Shown: positions 49,855 through 63,125 of the stretch, in pieces
Numbering within the stretch: the stretch's first letter is position 1
Layout: each line of letters opens with the position of its first letter
Assembly: GCA_008360975.2 (NCBI GenBank)
Contig: CM039199.1
Span: 2,434,530-2,498,529 of the forward strand
DNA: 64,000 bases
Source of the DNA: Lichenostomus cassidix
Taxonomy: Eukaryota > Chordata > Aves > Passeriformes > Meliphagidae
Reading direction: 5' to 3'
The notes under the pieces: generated by a model
Told to the model about the DNA's origin: nothing
Seen by the model: the letters and a program-made list of their open reading frames with translations, nothing else
The model's database searches: none
Translations under genes and position numbers: made by a program

Positions 49855-50340
49855 GATGTCCCTGTGCACCCATAGGGATGTCCTTATGCCACTGTAGGGA
49901 TGTCCCCTTGCCCCACAGGGATGTCCCCGTGCCCCCACAGAGATGTCCCCATGCCCACCTAGGGATGTCCCCATGCCCACCTAGGGATGTCCCCATGCTC
50001 CCATAGGGATGTCCCTGTGCCCCCATAGAGATGTCCCCATGCCCACCTAGGGATGTCCCCGTGCTGCCATATGGATGTCCCCATGCCACTGTAGGGATGT
50101 CCCTGTGCCCCCATAGGGATGTCCCCGTGCTCCATAGGAATGTCCCCATGCCACCATAGGGATGTCCCTGTGCCCCTATAGGAATGTCCCCATGCTATCA
50201 TAGGGATGTCCCCATGCCCCCCCAGGGACGTCCCCATGTCCCATTGGGATGTCCCCACAGGGATGTCCCTGTGCCCCCATAGGGATGTCCCCATGCTACT
50301 GTAGGGATGTCCCTGTGCCCCATAGGAATGTCCCTGTGCC
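49855..50340. repeat. 23-24 bp minisatellite (GGGATGTCCCCATGCCCCCATA)
   Basis: About 20 imperfect tandem copies of a 23-24 bp unit, GGGATGTCCC-GTGCC-CCATA. The unit length keeps frames open on the minus strand, producing a GDIPMGAQGHPYG-like reading that is a repeat artefact. Confidence 0.93.
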
Positions 50341-51987
50341 ACCAGCTGCAGCCTTGCTCGCTGGCCTCCCTTCACAGTGCCAGGGGACAGAGCTGGGGTG
50401 AAGCAAAGCAGGGCCAGGCTGGGGCCAAGCAGGGGATCAGCAGGCACAGTCCTTAGAGCTTTTGGGCTTTTTCCACCAGAGGGTTTTGGGGCGGGGGGTG
50501 TTTTATATCTCGATTTTTTTGGAAGGGTTTTGGTTTGATTTCCTCCTCCGCCAAGCACTAAGCAATCGCTCTTTCCCCCCTTGGCAGGAGCTGCCTGTCT
50601 CGTGGTGTTGACCTTGGCTGGGTTTGCTCTGAGGCTGGAGCAGACTCACACCATAAATTCCCTGTCTTCTAGGAATCCAGCATGGGAAAGAAAAGAAACG
50701 CAAAAGAGAAACGTGGATTAAAATATTTTGCATCTTAGCACATAACAAAGGGGGGCTGGCATCGAGCAGCGGATGACTTCCTCGAGCTGAGAGGTGTTAC
50801 ATGGACAGCCCAGGCAGGTTTGGGTGCTGGGAGTGCCAGCACCCCGTGGCACCCACGTCTGTCACAGGTGGGTGGGGCCAGGAGCTGCCCTGTCCCTAGG
50901 GAGAGCCATGGCAGGGGTGGCACTGTCCTTGGGCACACACAGGTGAGCACTGAGCACCTCTCGTGTCCCCATCACACACCCTGCTGGCGTTTGGGGCAGC
51001 AGGAGAAGATTTGCAGCACCCTGAAGGGCAGGAACAGCCTGAGTCAATGCCACCCCATAGCCCCAGGATGTGGAGGAGAGAGGACACTTTTTGGGACAAG
51101 CCCTGAGCCAGGGAAGTCCAGGGTGCTGCTGGCTGTGCCCAGAGAGCCAGAGGGCTTTGAGGCCAGGCCATGATACCTAAGCAGCCTGGGGCAAGGTGTC
51201 AGGGTGTCCCCAAGGGTGACTGTGTCCCCTGCACAGAGGGTCAGGACTCCAGCACCCTGCCAGGGCTTGCAGAGCCTGATGGCAGCCTGGTGACTCAAAA
51301 ACCCAGCTGTGATCCCTTCCTGCCCTGCTGTCCTCTGGATATCAGTGAGCACATCCAGCAGGGAGAGGACAGGGACACCTGAAGGTCCCCCAGGAATGGA
51401 AGGACACCTGGAGGTCCCCCAGGAATGGAAGGACACGGCCACAGGCTGCTGGCAGCTTGAGAACTGACAGGAGATAAAATCCGTATTTCCACAAAAGAGA
51501 GAGAAGCTTTCAGTGTATCCCAGTGCCTGGGAACTCTGCAGAGCTGGGAAAGCAGGACAGGCAGAGCCCACCCTGAGGAGGGGTCCCGGGGGGCTGAGAG
51601 CCATGATGCAATGGGGAGAGGAGCAGTGCTGTGCTCGGGGAGCAGCTTTCCATCTCCTGCGCTCCGGGAACGCCAAAGCACCGTGTGTCTGACGCTGGGA
51701 AAGGGCCCCATTTCCCAGAACTGTAACCTGCTCTAAGCCCAAGCAGCTGGAAGGAGGCCCTGAGTCCCCCAAGCGATGCTTCTCATCTCTCCTCAAACAC
51801 TTCCCAGCAGCCATCCCCACTGCCCAGCCTCGGCACAGCTCACTCCTGCTTCCCCAGAGCTTCCCAGCATGGGGAAAGGGAGAGCTGTTAAACTGAACAA
51901 AGCCTCCAAGTGGGCTGGGAGGAAGGAGGAAATTGATAAGGATTGTGGAGCAAAAGGGTCACAGGGAAAAATCTGCGGGTGGCAAAT
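50341..51987. other. Intergenic unique sequence
   Basis: No gene recognised. 51380-51438 has a 29-bp direct duplication containing GGTCCCCCAGGAATGGAAGG. Confidence 0.4.
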
Positions 51988-52153
51988 TATAGAATCACAG
52001 AATGGTTTGGGTTGGGGGGAAATTAAAGCCCTTCTCATCCCATCCCCTGCCTGGGCAGGGACTATCCAGGGATACCTTCCACTATCCCAGGTCACATCCA
52101 AGCTGGCCTTGGACACTTTCAGGGATTGTGCAGCCACAGCTTCTCTGAGCAGC
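51988..52153 (-). mobile_element. CR1 LINE 3' end fragment
   Basis: Minus-strand CR1: ATAGAATCACAGAATGGTTT, CCTGGGCAGGGACTATCC and CAGCCACAGCTTCTCTGAGC. Confidence 0.9.
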
Positions 52154-52225
52154 CTAATCACAGAGTGTCCTGAGTTGGAAGAGACACACAAGGATCTAAT
52201 CCAAGTCCTGGCCCTGCACAGGAGG
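52154..52225 (-). mobile_element. Second CR1 3' end, different subfamily
   Basis: TCACAGAGTGTCCTGAGTTG, GACACACAAGGATC and CCAAGTCCTGGCCCTGCACA are the 3' end of another CR1 subfamily, adjoining the preceding fragment in the same orientation. Confidence 0.8.
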
Positions 52226-54254
52226 CTGGGTGGGAAATCCCTTGGGAGCACAACATGAGAGGGTCCAACCAGGAATGCTGTAGGAAGCTCCTTCCTTGGG
52301 GCCTGCCGGTGCAGACACCTGTGCTGGCTGTGCACATTGTGCCACACATTCTGCATCCTCTGTCAGGGGCTGTGCCCTGCTCTCCACCCTCACTACCCAT
52401 TCCTGGGCAGCAGGAACAGACCAGGATGTCATCCCACCCTGCCCTTGGGATGGGCAAATGGGGAAAAACGGTAAACCTGAGAGGGATGCAGTGTGACAAC
52501 CTGCCCCCTGCTCTTTGTCGTGGGCAGGGAGTGGCTCTGGGGCATCCTGGCAGGAGGGACAGCAGCACCTGTGGGGACTGCCCTCTCCAAGGCTTTCATC
52601 CATCAGAACGTGGCTGGGGTGGCAGGAAAGGAAAGGAGACTGTGGAACAGGGAACAGCAGTCCTAGGCAAAGGGCTTGGAGGGGGCTGTGGGGTGGAAGG
52701 TGTCTGGGTAGCTCCATGGATCCCCTGCATGCAGGCAGTGCTGCTGAGGAGCCCCCAAGATGGGGACACTGAGGCACAGGGAAGGGAGGTTTGATCCCAG
52801 GGAAAGAAAATGGGATAGCAGAGGCCCTGGGCTCTGTAGAGCAGTGATGGGAGGAGGGAGGTGGAGGATTAAACGGGACCAAGGAGAGTGGGAGTGATAT
52901 GAATGGTGCCCTTGAGCAGCTGTGCAGAGACCCTGAGCCCTGCTGGAGCACCAGCTGTGAGATCCTCTGCAGCATCACCTTCCCCAGCAGCACAGCTGGG
53001 ATTCACCCAGCGGTTCATTCCCTCCCTGCTTCCCAAAGGATGATCCCCCAGGGCGGTCCTGTGGCCGTGAAGCAGGGCTGGGCAGCACAGCAGGGAGCTG
53101 AGAGGTCCCTCCTCTCTAGGGTGGCCAGGACACCACTCCCCCCTGGCCAGGGCAGGGTGTCCATGTCCTGGTGCTCCAGGCTGCAGCCACAGGTCAAGCA
53201 CTGGCCTGGGAAGTGCTCCTGAGGGACCCATTCCCATTCCTGCTACCACAGGCACCCGCCCGCCTAAATCCTCCCCATAAATTTTTCAAGCTCCATCTTG
53301 AAACCAGTCGGGCTATTTGCAGGGCTGGCAGCACGCCAGGGTTTGTAGTTCACCAGCAATGTCGTGTTTGTTTGTTTTTTTAATCTGGGCCGGGGCCAAA
53401 CTGGATCCTCACCAGGGTTTTTTGAAGTTTCCGGTGCACCACAGCCTTCCCAGCCCCACAGCTGCTCGGTGAGTCGAAGCCTTCAGCTCCTTCCAGGCTC
53501 ACACCAGCGGGAAGGTGATGTGACCTCAGCTGTGACAGCACCCAGGGCTCTGAGCAGCATCCCAGGGGTGTCCAGGTGACCTTCCCAGGAGCTCACCAAG
53601 GGGCTCCCCTTTCCATGGTGCCACAGAGGTGCTGAAGCCTTTGGAGATGATTTTTGACGAGGCTGTTGGGCTGCAGTTTTGGGTTCAGGGCAGGTTTTGG
53701 CCCTCGCTGACCCCAGGAGAGGCTGTCCCAGGGTTGCCTTGAGCAAGGAGGGGATGGTTCCCCTGGCTGCAGTGTAACCACGTTCACGGCCAGCTGATAG
53801 CCATCTGCTGCTCTGCCAGCACTCTCCTCCAGCCTAAATAGCTCTGATCCCTCCTGCTGTTTACTCCCAGCTGTATTTATAGACCAGCTCTCTCCCAGCC
53901 TTCATTTTCCTAGACTAAACAAGCTCAGCACTTTCATCTTTCTCTCCTAAAACTAGCTCTCCTTCCAGCCTGCCCCACTTCTGCCCAAGGAGCCTCTCAC
54001 ATCTCCTGGCAGTGCCCACTCGATGGCACAGGGACAAGCCAGTCCCTGCTGTGACCACCCTGCCACCAGGGACTGTCCCTTCCGAGGCCACACTGGTGAT
54101 TCCTGTGTTCCCACACTGCTCTTCTGTTCCTCTTTCACCTTTCATGGACACCTCTGGGGGAAGCTGTGCAGATGCCTGACCTTGCCCTAATATTTCTCCC
54201 ATCCCAGCCTTTCCAGGCTATTTTGCTCCTTCTCTGTGTCTGTGATGCTGGCCT
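52226..54254. other. Intergenic unique sequence
   Basis: No gene or repeat recognised. Confidence 0.4.
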
Positions 54255-54515
54255 GTGTCAAAGGTAGTGTGGCAGCAGCACCAGGGCAGGGATTGTCCCC
54301 TGTGCTGGCACTGCTGAGGTCCCTCAAGTCCTGTGTCCAGTCCTGGGCTCCAAGAAAGATCTTGAGGGGCTGCAGTGTGTCCAGGGAAGGGGATGGAGTT
54401 GTGGCACTCAGTGCTCTGGGCTGGGTGACAAGGTGGGGAATCAGGCACAGCTTGGACTTAACAGTCCTGGAGGTCTTTTCCAACTGTAATGATTCCCTGT
54501 GTCTGTGATCTCTTC
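54255..54515 (+). mobile_element. CR1 LINE 3' end fragment
   Basis: Plus-strand CR1: GTGTCCAGTCCTGGGCTCCA, TCCTGGAGGTCTTTTCCAAC and TGTAATGATTCCCTGTGTCTG at the 3' end. Confidence 0.88.
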
Positions 54516-54964
54516 CATTTGGCACTCCAGCAAATTCCATCAGCTGGGCCACACTCTCTGGACCAGCTCCAGCACCTGCCCTAAAGCCACAGCTCATCCT
54601 CCAGCACATCCTCCTCCTGCCCTCCCTCCCAGCTCCTCCCCATCCCACAGCCCAACCTCTGTTTCCCCACCTTTCTGCTCTGTTTCCAAGCAGCTCTTTC
54701 CCATCCCCTTTGCCAAATGAAGGGCAGATGGACAGATCCTGGAGCCTGGCAGCCCCTGAGGGAGCAGTGGGATGGTTTGGTGTGGTGGTCAGGAGACCAA
54801 GGGCAGCAGTAAAATATCCCTCTGTCCATTTGGCAGCTGGTTTAGCCCAGATCCTCTTAGGCAGATCCTATCAGGATGCATTTTTAAAGGAAAGCTGCTC
54901 CTGGTGAAATCCAAGCCTGGGAAGCTCAGATTTGGGTTGCTGAAGGCTCAGGATATTGCACACA

Positions 54965-55300
54965 ACCCCAGAATTGGCTGAGTTTGTAAGGAATCACTGC
55001 AGGTCACCCAGCCCAACCTCCCTGCCCAGGCAGGGCCATCCCAGAGCCCAGGGCACAGCATTGTGTCCATGTGGCTCTGCAATATCCCTGCTCAGGGACA
55101 CTGCAGCCCCTCCCTGCTCTCTGCTCAGGGCTCAGTCCTGCCCAGGGAAGAAGTTCTGCCTCCTGTCCAGGGAACTCCCTGGGCTCAGTCCCTGCCTGTC
55201 CCTCTGGTGTCACTGCTGGCCCAGGGAGCAGAGCCTGGCCCTGCTCTGAGCTCCCTGCAGATCTGCACCTGAGGATCTCTGCTCCAGGGAAGCCACATTG
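54965..55300 (-). mobile_element. CR1 LINE 3' end fragment
   Basis: Minus-strand CR1 of the type with GAGTTTGTAAGGAATCACTG, CCCTGCCCAGGCAGGGCCAT, GCATTGTGTCCATGTGG and GGAAGAAGTTCTGCCTCC. Degenerate towards the right. Confidence 0.8.
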
Positions 55301-58300
55301 CAGAGGTCCTGCCACTCCTGGGGAGAGGGACAAGCAGCCACAAACACCCACAGGAGAACCTCCATCCCTCAGGTCCTCAGAAAGCACCAGAGGGCTCACC
55401 AAAAGCCAGTTGATTCCTGAAGCCAGTGTGTTTCTGAGGTGGTGGCTCTGTGAGCTTCACGAGGACAGCACAAACGAGGTCCCAGCCTGTCTGAGAGGCT
55501 GCAGCAGCCTGAGGAACAAATGTGGCTCAAGGGAGTTCAGAGAGCGAGAGGGATAAGGGATACTGTCCCAACCAGTAACAGTGCTTTCTGGTCTCAGGAA
55601 GAGCCAGCTTCCTAAATCTGAGAACAATTACGACCCAGCTTGTCTTGGAGGAAAAATTTAAACAGAACAAAATGGGAACCATGGCTGGGAATCATTCAGA
55701 AATACTTTCCAAAGAGCCCAAGTGTTGGCTGGAGGCAGCAGAGCCTGGACGATTGCGAGACCCATCAGACCTCCCTGGACTGGCAGCTCATCCCTGTCCC
55801 TGGCCAGAGACCTCGGCAGCTCTCCCCTCACCGTGCCCATCTGCATCGCTGGCTGCTTTCTAGGAAAAGTGGCTCCGAGGAGCAACAGCCAGCAGGACTT
55901 TGCCGCGGGGCTCGCTAAATAGTCTGCCTGAGTCCCCAGCCGGCTCTGCAGGGTGAGCGTGGAGCTCTGCTCAGCCCTCCCTCCGTGCCCTCGGGCTCGG
56001 ACAAAGCCCTGCTCCTCATTAGGAGAAGCAGCCACAGCAGGGGATTTGTTTTCTCATGTGTTTTGCCCTCCTTTTTCTCAGCCCCGGGGCTTGTCTGTGC
56101 TTCTGCTCCATCCCAGAGCCTTCTGCCTCCTCAGGAGCCCTGAGACACAGCTGGGCTGGGACAGCAGGACAAACCAGGGCTGACCAGGGTGTCCCACCTG
56201 GCCCAGCGGCTCCCAGCAGAGCTGACCAGTCGCCAGGGACACTTGGCAGCCCCTCGCTGTCCCCTTGGTGTGCAGACAGCCTGGACACTGTGGGATGGAC
56301 ATCACCCAAGCCACGGGAGCAGATTCCTCTGGGAGCTGAAGGCAAAAATGCAGCAAATGACAGATGGGCTGTCAGCACCTTATCCTGGAAGGAAAACAAG
56401 GAGAGACATCACCCTGAGGAGGATGGTGAGGAGTCAGCTCAGCCAGACCCCGCTGGGCCATGGCAGTGGAACCCACAGAGAGGCCATGGTGGGCTCTGGG
56501 AAAGACAAAAGCTCTCTGCACCTCATTTCTACCTCTGCTAAGCTGTGTCTGGGTTATCCCCTGCTTCTCCCAGGCAGCACGATGCCAGTGGGCACCCAGC
56601 TGTAGTTCCTGGGGACAGGGGCTGTGCCAGGCAGAGCTTAGACAGGAAACACACATCAGCTTTGCCAAAAATGTTTATTTTGTTAGGAAAGAGACAGAAC
56701 GTCTTAACTTCACTAATGCAATATAAGAGTTTTGCTCATAAAATTGAATTAATTTCTATTAGGAAAGCCTGCCTCTGCTGCTCTCCATGGCAGCAGCCAC
56801 ATCCTCTCATCCAGCTCCTCCACCCATCTCTGCTGCTGGATTTGGACACAGCCAGGTCCCCTCTGCAGGGAGAGGGAGCTGCAGAGCCCCAGGTGCAGTG
56901 GTGATGGCCAAACGTTTCCCTCACAGTGACCATGGCACCAGGATGGCTGCAGGGAGCTGCTCCAAGGGAGTCTGCCAGCACTGTGGCATTGCCACTTGTC
57001 CCCTACCCAAGTGCAGGAGCAACTCTGGGGCACAGGGTGCTTCCTGACCAGCCATCAGCACTTCCCAGTGCTGCTCCCAGGAGGCTCCAGGGAAACTCAG
57101 ACAGCTCAAAGCCTGGTGGGATCCAGAGAGGGGTGCTGGGGTAGCAATGTGCACTCAGCCTGGCTGCAGCCCAGGGCTCAGAGGCTCCAGAGCACCCTCT
57201 CTCTACATTTCCATGGGGACAGCAGTGCTGGCACCTGCATCTGGAGGAGCCTTTTCCCAGGAGCTTGACCACAAGTTGTGCAGCTGCAGCATTTGGTGCC
57301 CATGTGTGCTCCTCTGAGCCTCGTCCTCTGCAAACGTGGACCAGACACTCACAGGGAGAGACACCAGAACAGATGTAAGCAGAAAGATCTGTCTCTCACT
57401 CAGCTGCTCCCCAGGGAGTGATTTATTTCGGGTACCCAAATGCAGGTCAACATTCTGATGACATGAGGTTAATCCCAGCTGGATGCTCCCTGTGCTGGCG
57501 CTGAGTGTTGCTGTGTCCCAACTCTTGGGCCAATGTCCAGCCCAGACCAGCCCAGGAGGGTCAGCAGGTCTGACCTGAGCCCCTCTGTTCCTCTCTGCAC
57601 TTGCACATCCTCTGCTCTGGCTGCTGGTCCTGGCTGGAAAGCAGAGCTCTGCTCCTCCAGGGGAATGCCAGGTGTGCAGAGCTGATCCCCTCTGCTCTTG
57701 GCCAGACCAGGAGTCTGAGCTCCCTGAAGAGACAGGTTGTGCACCACAGTCAGAAACAACTCCTCAAACCACCGTGGTGGTTTTCCTGATCTCCTCAAAC
57801 ACCTCCCTGTTCCTTGCAGCTTAGAAGTTTCCAGCCAGGAATATCCACCCATTTTTCTTTTCTTCCCCTCCACTTTTCATGGCCATAAAAATCCAGTGTG
57901 TCTAGGATATGTATTCATTGCACTTTTCCATTTCCACCCGCAGCTTTTCCAAACCTCTTCACCTCTGGAAGAGCTACAGAAGCAGCAAAAGGAAAACTGA
58001 AACCCAGGAACGCACCACAGCGGGGCTGTGCCAAGCGTAAGGACTTTGAGAGGATCAGCAGGACAGAGGAAAAAGCCTCTTCAGAGTTGTTTGGACAGAA
58101 ACAGATCCTCTTCCCCACAAGGATCAGCTGTGTGATGCTGATGTGCAGCCAGATCGAGCCCTTGGCCCCACAGCCCGAGGATGCTGATGCCTTGTGCCTT
58201 TTCCTTGGGCAGTGGGAGCCATGGAAGCCCCTAGGGCACTCAGCCCCTGCTTTTTAGAGGATGGAGGGGTGGCTGCCCACCCCATCCCAGCTGTGTGTCC

Positions 58301-60015
58301 TGCAGGACTGGTGTGGAGCAGCCCTGCCTGTGGAGAAGGAGCTGCTGTGGTGGATGAAGTGCCCCCAGGCTGGCACTGGGGTGTCGTGGGGATGAAGGTG
58401 GAGGGAAAGGCAGGGAGAGCTCTGTGTGACCCAAAATGGAGACTGGAAAAGAGAAGTAGATGGAGAACACTGCCCTTCCTCCCTGGATCTGAGCTGACAC
58501 TGAGCACCACCTCTGCCCACCCTGAACCCACACTCCTCAAGCCCCAGGGTGGCCCTGGATGATCCCATTCCCATGCTGAGCCACCCCCAGGTGGAGCAGG
58601 ACAGGGACTGACCCAGTGCTGCACACAGGCAAGGCTCACTGCACACAGCCCTGGGACACTGGAGGGGTGCAGGCTGCACCTGGAGACACATCTGGCCACA
58701 TCTGTGGGTCAGGGAAGTCCCATGGAACTGGGGAGAAGGCAGCAGTGCTGTGCTGTGCTCCCAGGCTGAGCGTGGTGGAGCCACAGGAACCTCATAGCAT
58801 GTTCTGCACATGGCCCAGCCCCAGGTTCAACACGAGCCATCTGGACTTGCATCAGCACCGAGGCCTTTTCAAAGAGTGTCCCGTTCACAGCAACCAGCCT
58901 GCAGGCTGATGTTCTCCAGATGACACTGTTGTCTTTGGAAAAGCTCCTAAACACTTGAAAAACACCTTCAGCCATACTCCGACGCGGCCGAGCGGGACCG
59001 AGATTAGAAACTGCACTTGACAGTGCTCAATCTGTCCAGTGGGATTAAAACCAGATCCAGTTCACGTCTCTGCAATTACACACCTCCCTTCCATAGGCTG
59101 AGGGCTTGCTCTTTCATCTGCAGCAGGGTGTGTACTTTTTATTCCTGCTTAAGCCTCGGCTGAAGGGCTCTTGAGAGTGTTTCAATGCAATCTCAAACTG
59201 TTCTGGACAGATGTTGCACAGAGTGGTTTCAAAACAGTGGTGGTCCTGACCATGATAGTCCAGAGTTTAATGCTGTTGGATTCTGGGATCCTGCTGGGAC
59301 AGCAGACTGAGGATTTTGATTTCTACTGCACCAAATCTGTGAAGGCAGTGCTGATAAGGCTGTGTAGTTGTGTCAATACAGCAAAAGCCTCTCACAGGGA
59401 AAATGGGAGCTCTGACTGAGTTATGTAGAGCTGACAGAAAGGTGGAGGGGTTGGAGAGGTGGATGAGAGCTCTGGGGTGATCCATTTGGGATGAGGACAC
59501 TGTGCAAGCCCCTGAGGACATCAGCAGCCACCAAACACTTGTCTCTCAGTAATACAGCTGCTGAGGATGAGCACAGCTGTCCGTAGTCCACACCCCAAGA
59601 AAACACAGTGAAAAACACTTGTTTCTCTGAATTAATTTTCCCCTGGATGGCTGCAGAGTTGTCACTGAACACTGTGGCATCATGTTGATCTTAAAAATGG
59701 ATTTTTGAAGAACTTGCTCACCTACAAGTGAGAGCTGAGTAATCTCCCTCCAGATCCTGCAATGTTCTGGAGGGAACAAATCTGAATCCTAAAGTTCTTT
59801 CCAGGAGGGACTGCAGTCACTTCCTTCCCAGCAGAGGGACTGTCCCTTCCCAGAGTGGTGTCCCCAGTGCTGCACACCTCCTGGGACAGTCCATGCATGA
59901 GATTTGGGCCAGTGGTTTGGGGTCAGCTGTAGGCAGAGGAGTCTCCTGTGACCTCTCACTGGTCTCTTTACCTGGATAACTGTGTGGAGATGGAGAAACA
60001 GAGCTGCAGGGGAAT
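55301..60015. other. Intergenic sequence
   Basis: No gene recognised. 58970-59160 (CCGACGCGGCCGAGCGGGAC followed by AT-rich CTGCAATTACACACC) is non-repetitive and mixed in composition, a candidate regulatory block. The remainder is featureless unique DNA. Confidence 0.4.
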
Positions 60016-60190
60016 CATGGAATCAAGGAATCACAGAATGGTTAGGGTTGGAAGAGAATTTAAAGCTCATCCAGTGCCACCCCTGCCATGGGCAGGGACA
60101 CCTTCCACTGTCCCAGGCTGCTCCAAGCCCTGTCCAGCCTGGCCTTGGATGCTTCCAGGGATCCAGGGGCAGCCACAGCTTCTCTGGATG
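60016..60190 (-). mobile_element. CR1 LINE 3' end fragment
   Basis: Minus-strand CR1: ATCATGGAATCAAGGAATCA, CCATGGGCAGGGACACCTTC and CAGCCACAGCTTCTCTGG. Confidence 0.92.
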
Positions 60191-60490
60191 GAAAAGAGGG
60201 AAGAGGCTGAGAAAGCACCATGGGAACCCAGAGAGCACCGAGGTGCCAGGGGGAAAGGGAAGAGCAGCCTGGAGAGAACGAAATTTTGGAGATGTGCAGC
60301 AAACTGGAGGCTGTTGAGTGATCAAAGGCAGCACTGGGGGGTATTCAGGGCTCTAATTGGGCCCAGGAATTAATGAGGATCCCAAAATCAAAGCTGAGGG
60401 AGCTGGCTGGGGAATCCTCACTGAACACCCACAAAGCCAGGCTGGTTCTGCCAGCCTGGAGATTATACTTTGCGGGGGAAACACTGCCCT

Positions 60491-60850
60491 GGGAAGGGAA
60501 GAAAAAGAAAAAGAAGAAAAAGAAACAAGAAGAAGAAGAAGAAGAAGAAGAAGAAGAAGAAGAAGAAAAAGAAAAAGAAAAAGAAGAGAAAAAGATTTAA
60601 AAAAAGAAGAAAAAAGAAAAAATAAAAAAGAAAAAAGAAAAAGAAAAAGAAAAAGAAAAAGAAAAAGAAAAAGAAAAAGAAAAAGAAAAAGAAAAAGAAA
60701 AAGAAAAAGAAAAGGAAAAGGAAAAAGAAAAAGAAAAAGAAAAAGAAAAAGAAAAAGAAAAAGAAAAAGAAAAAGAAAAAGAAAAAGAAAAAGAAAAAGA
60801 AAAAGAAAAAGAGAAAGAGAAAGAAAAAAAGAAAAAGAGAAAAAGAAAAA
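60491..60850 (+). repeat. Polypurine tract, (GAAAAA)n / (GAA)n
   Basis: About 360 nt with only a few pyrimidines on the plus strand: first (GAA)n, then an interrupted A-rich part, then roughly 33 copies of the hexamer GAAAAA. The KRKRKRK and FLFLFLF open frames over it are artefacts. Strong strand asymmetry makes it a candidate for triplex formation and length instability. Confidence 0.97.
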
Positions 60851-63125
60851 ACCAAAGAAGGACTCCTTGGAGAGAGGAAAATCTTGCAGTGCAGGATTCC
60901 CTGTGGGCACCCAAGCAATGGTACACGTAGGGACTGGAAAATCCCCTTGGTGATCATTGATGCAGGCTTGGAAAAGCTGCTGAAAGGAGCTTTTGGAAAA
61001 AACTCCTCGTGTTGAGCACAACCACGTCAGAGCTGGATGTGGGGTGATCCTGCAGCATGGGACACAGAGGCAGCATGGAAAAGATCCCGCTGGAGGCTGT
61101 TTTGGGAAACATTTCGGGGGGAGAATATGCCAGATGGCAGCGTGGGACAGCGCTGACCTTCAGATGGGTACAGAGATCTGGTGGGGAACCCACGGGGGGA
61201 AACCACCCCAGCTCCCTGCTCCATGCCTGGACCTGGCTCCAGTGCCCTCCTTGGGAAGCTTAGGAAATACTGGGTAACGTGTAATTTTAGCAAATCACGC
61301 TGTCCTTTCACAAGAGCAGCTAAAAATGTCCCTCTGGCACTGCAGCAGTTCCGGCAGAGGAACCAGCTGGCAAGAGGGAGATGGAGATAGCAAAGCTCTG
61401 TGGAGCTGCTCTGCACAAAGGAGAAGGGAACTCTTCAGCCTGGGCTTGGGTTTGGTGTGGAAATGGCTTGTCCTGCTCTGCCTGCCAGGGGAAAGGGTTT
61501 GGAGCAAGTGGCAGAGGTCGGATGTTCCCATGTTTTCATCTGGATCCTCACTGGTCCTGCTGGACAAAGCCCAGCCTTCCTGCACGTGTGCTCCTAATGC
61601 CTTATCTGGGAGGTGCTTCCCGGGACTCCCTGGGGCTGGGCTGTGCATCCAAAATATTTCACAAAAAAGATACTGCAAATATTTGGGATGCTCAAGGCGG
61701 TGGAGTTCACAGGGATCGTATTGTGCTACAGGGAAAAATGCCAGAAGAACGGAACCAATGTCCTGAAAAGCTCTGGGAGGGACTTGAAACAGGAAAATTC
61801 TCCAGGTTAAGGAAATAAAATCAATAGTTGAGGGAAGGTTGAGCCTGAGCCCCCCCAGCCTGAGCTGCCCACCCAGACCTGCTGCCCCAGAAGCATCACT
61901 TGGTCTCTCACCTGCACACCAGTCCAAGCCAGCAATGCTCATCCCAGACCAAATCCAGTCTGTTCCCATTGAAAGTGTACAGAAATGGATGAAGTCACTC
62001 CCTGGGGACAACCCCAGGCTGCACCCCTGCCGGGAAGTCAAGGCTCTGCACAGCCATTGCCACCCTGTCCCCCTGGAGCCACACTGGGAGCCTCAGGATC
62101 TGGGCTACTTGAACCAACAGGCTAAGAAAGAAACCTGGGAAAGCCTCTGTGCTGGCTGATCCTCCCTTCAGAGCTGTCAGGAGCCTCGACGGAGCAGGGA
62201 AGTGCAGGAAGATGAATTTCCTGGCACTGGCACAGTGTCCTGTTGGAAAAGAGCTCCTGCACGAGGGGAAACCCCAGCCTGGTAATGCCACCTGTCCTGG
62301 CAGCATGGCAGGAGAATGATCACGGACAGGAGAGCTTCAGGGATGCCAGGCTGGCTCTGCTGGGAATCAGGATAAGGGATAAGCACATCCAGACACCCAC
62401 TGCCCCGGAATCACCGTGGCTGTGGAATAAAATGTCAAATAACACAAGACCTCGAGTGCTGGGAGCTGTCAAACCAAACAAACGAGGACAGTAGTTCCAG
62501 AAATTAGAGACACAATCCAGCGCTGGCATCAAGTCATTTGTATAATTAATGACACACTAGTTCTCAATTAGCATCTCCTGCAATCCAGAAATAGCGTTAT
62601 TAGAGACTGCAGCGCCCAGTCATGTAATGGCACACAAAGAGCTGCGCTCCGAGCCATGACCCACCTACTGTGCTGGCGACAGAGAATGGCCCAGAATTCC
62701 CTGGGAGGAGCTCCAGTTTCTGTGGAGAGCAGGCTAATGAGCCTCAGCCTAATGAGGTCATGGAAAACACTGTCAAATGCTTGAGTGGAGCCCTGACATA
62801 CCTTCAGATACCTGAGCCATCCCATCCGTTCGGCGCTGCTGAATTCCTGGAGAGCTGCCTTGGAGCTGCAGCCCTCACCCAGACAGGCTGAGAAACCTGA
62901 GCTGGTTCCAAAACCTTCCCTGCTGGAATCTGGGGAGCCCCACAAACCCCACAGGGGGGCCAGCAGAAAGCAGGCGCTGGTGAGAAACACCTCCCCAGGA
63001 TTTGGAGACACTGGGAATGGGAAGCACTGGGTGGGACGCTGGGGGTTAACTCCCTGTGGCACCTCGGGGGCAAGATCTGCACCCTCGTGGGTTGGGGTAG
63101 CCCAGGACTTTCTGCTGGGAGTAGG
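60851..63125. other. Intergenic sequence with an AT-rich island
   Basis: No gene recognised. 62490-62660 (CATTTGTATAATTAATGACA, TCTCAATTAGCATCTCC, CCAGTCATGTAATGGC) is an AT-rich non-repetitive block with TAATTA cores and looks like a conserved element. Confidence 0.4.

Noticed and set aside
49796..50558. Open frame with GDIPMGAQGHPYG-like repeats that resembles a repetitive protein.
   Set aside because: It is a translation of the 23-24 bp minisatellite; no start context, signal or splice structure supports a gene.
60353..61021. Open frames encoding KRKRKR or FLFLFL.
   Set aside because: Pure products of the GAAAAA repeat.
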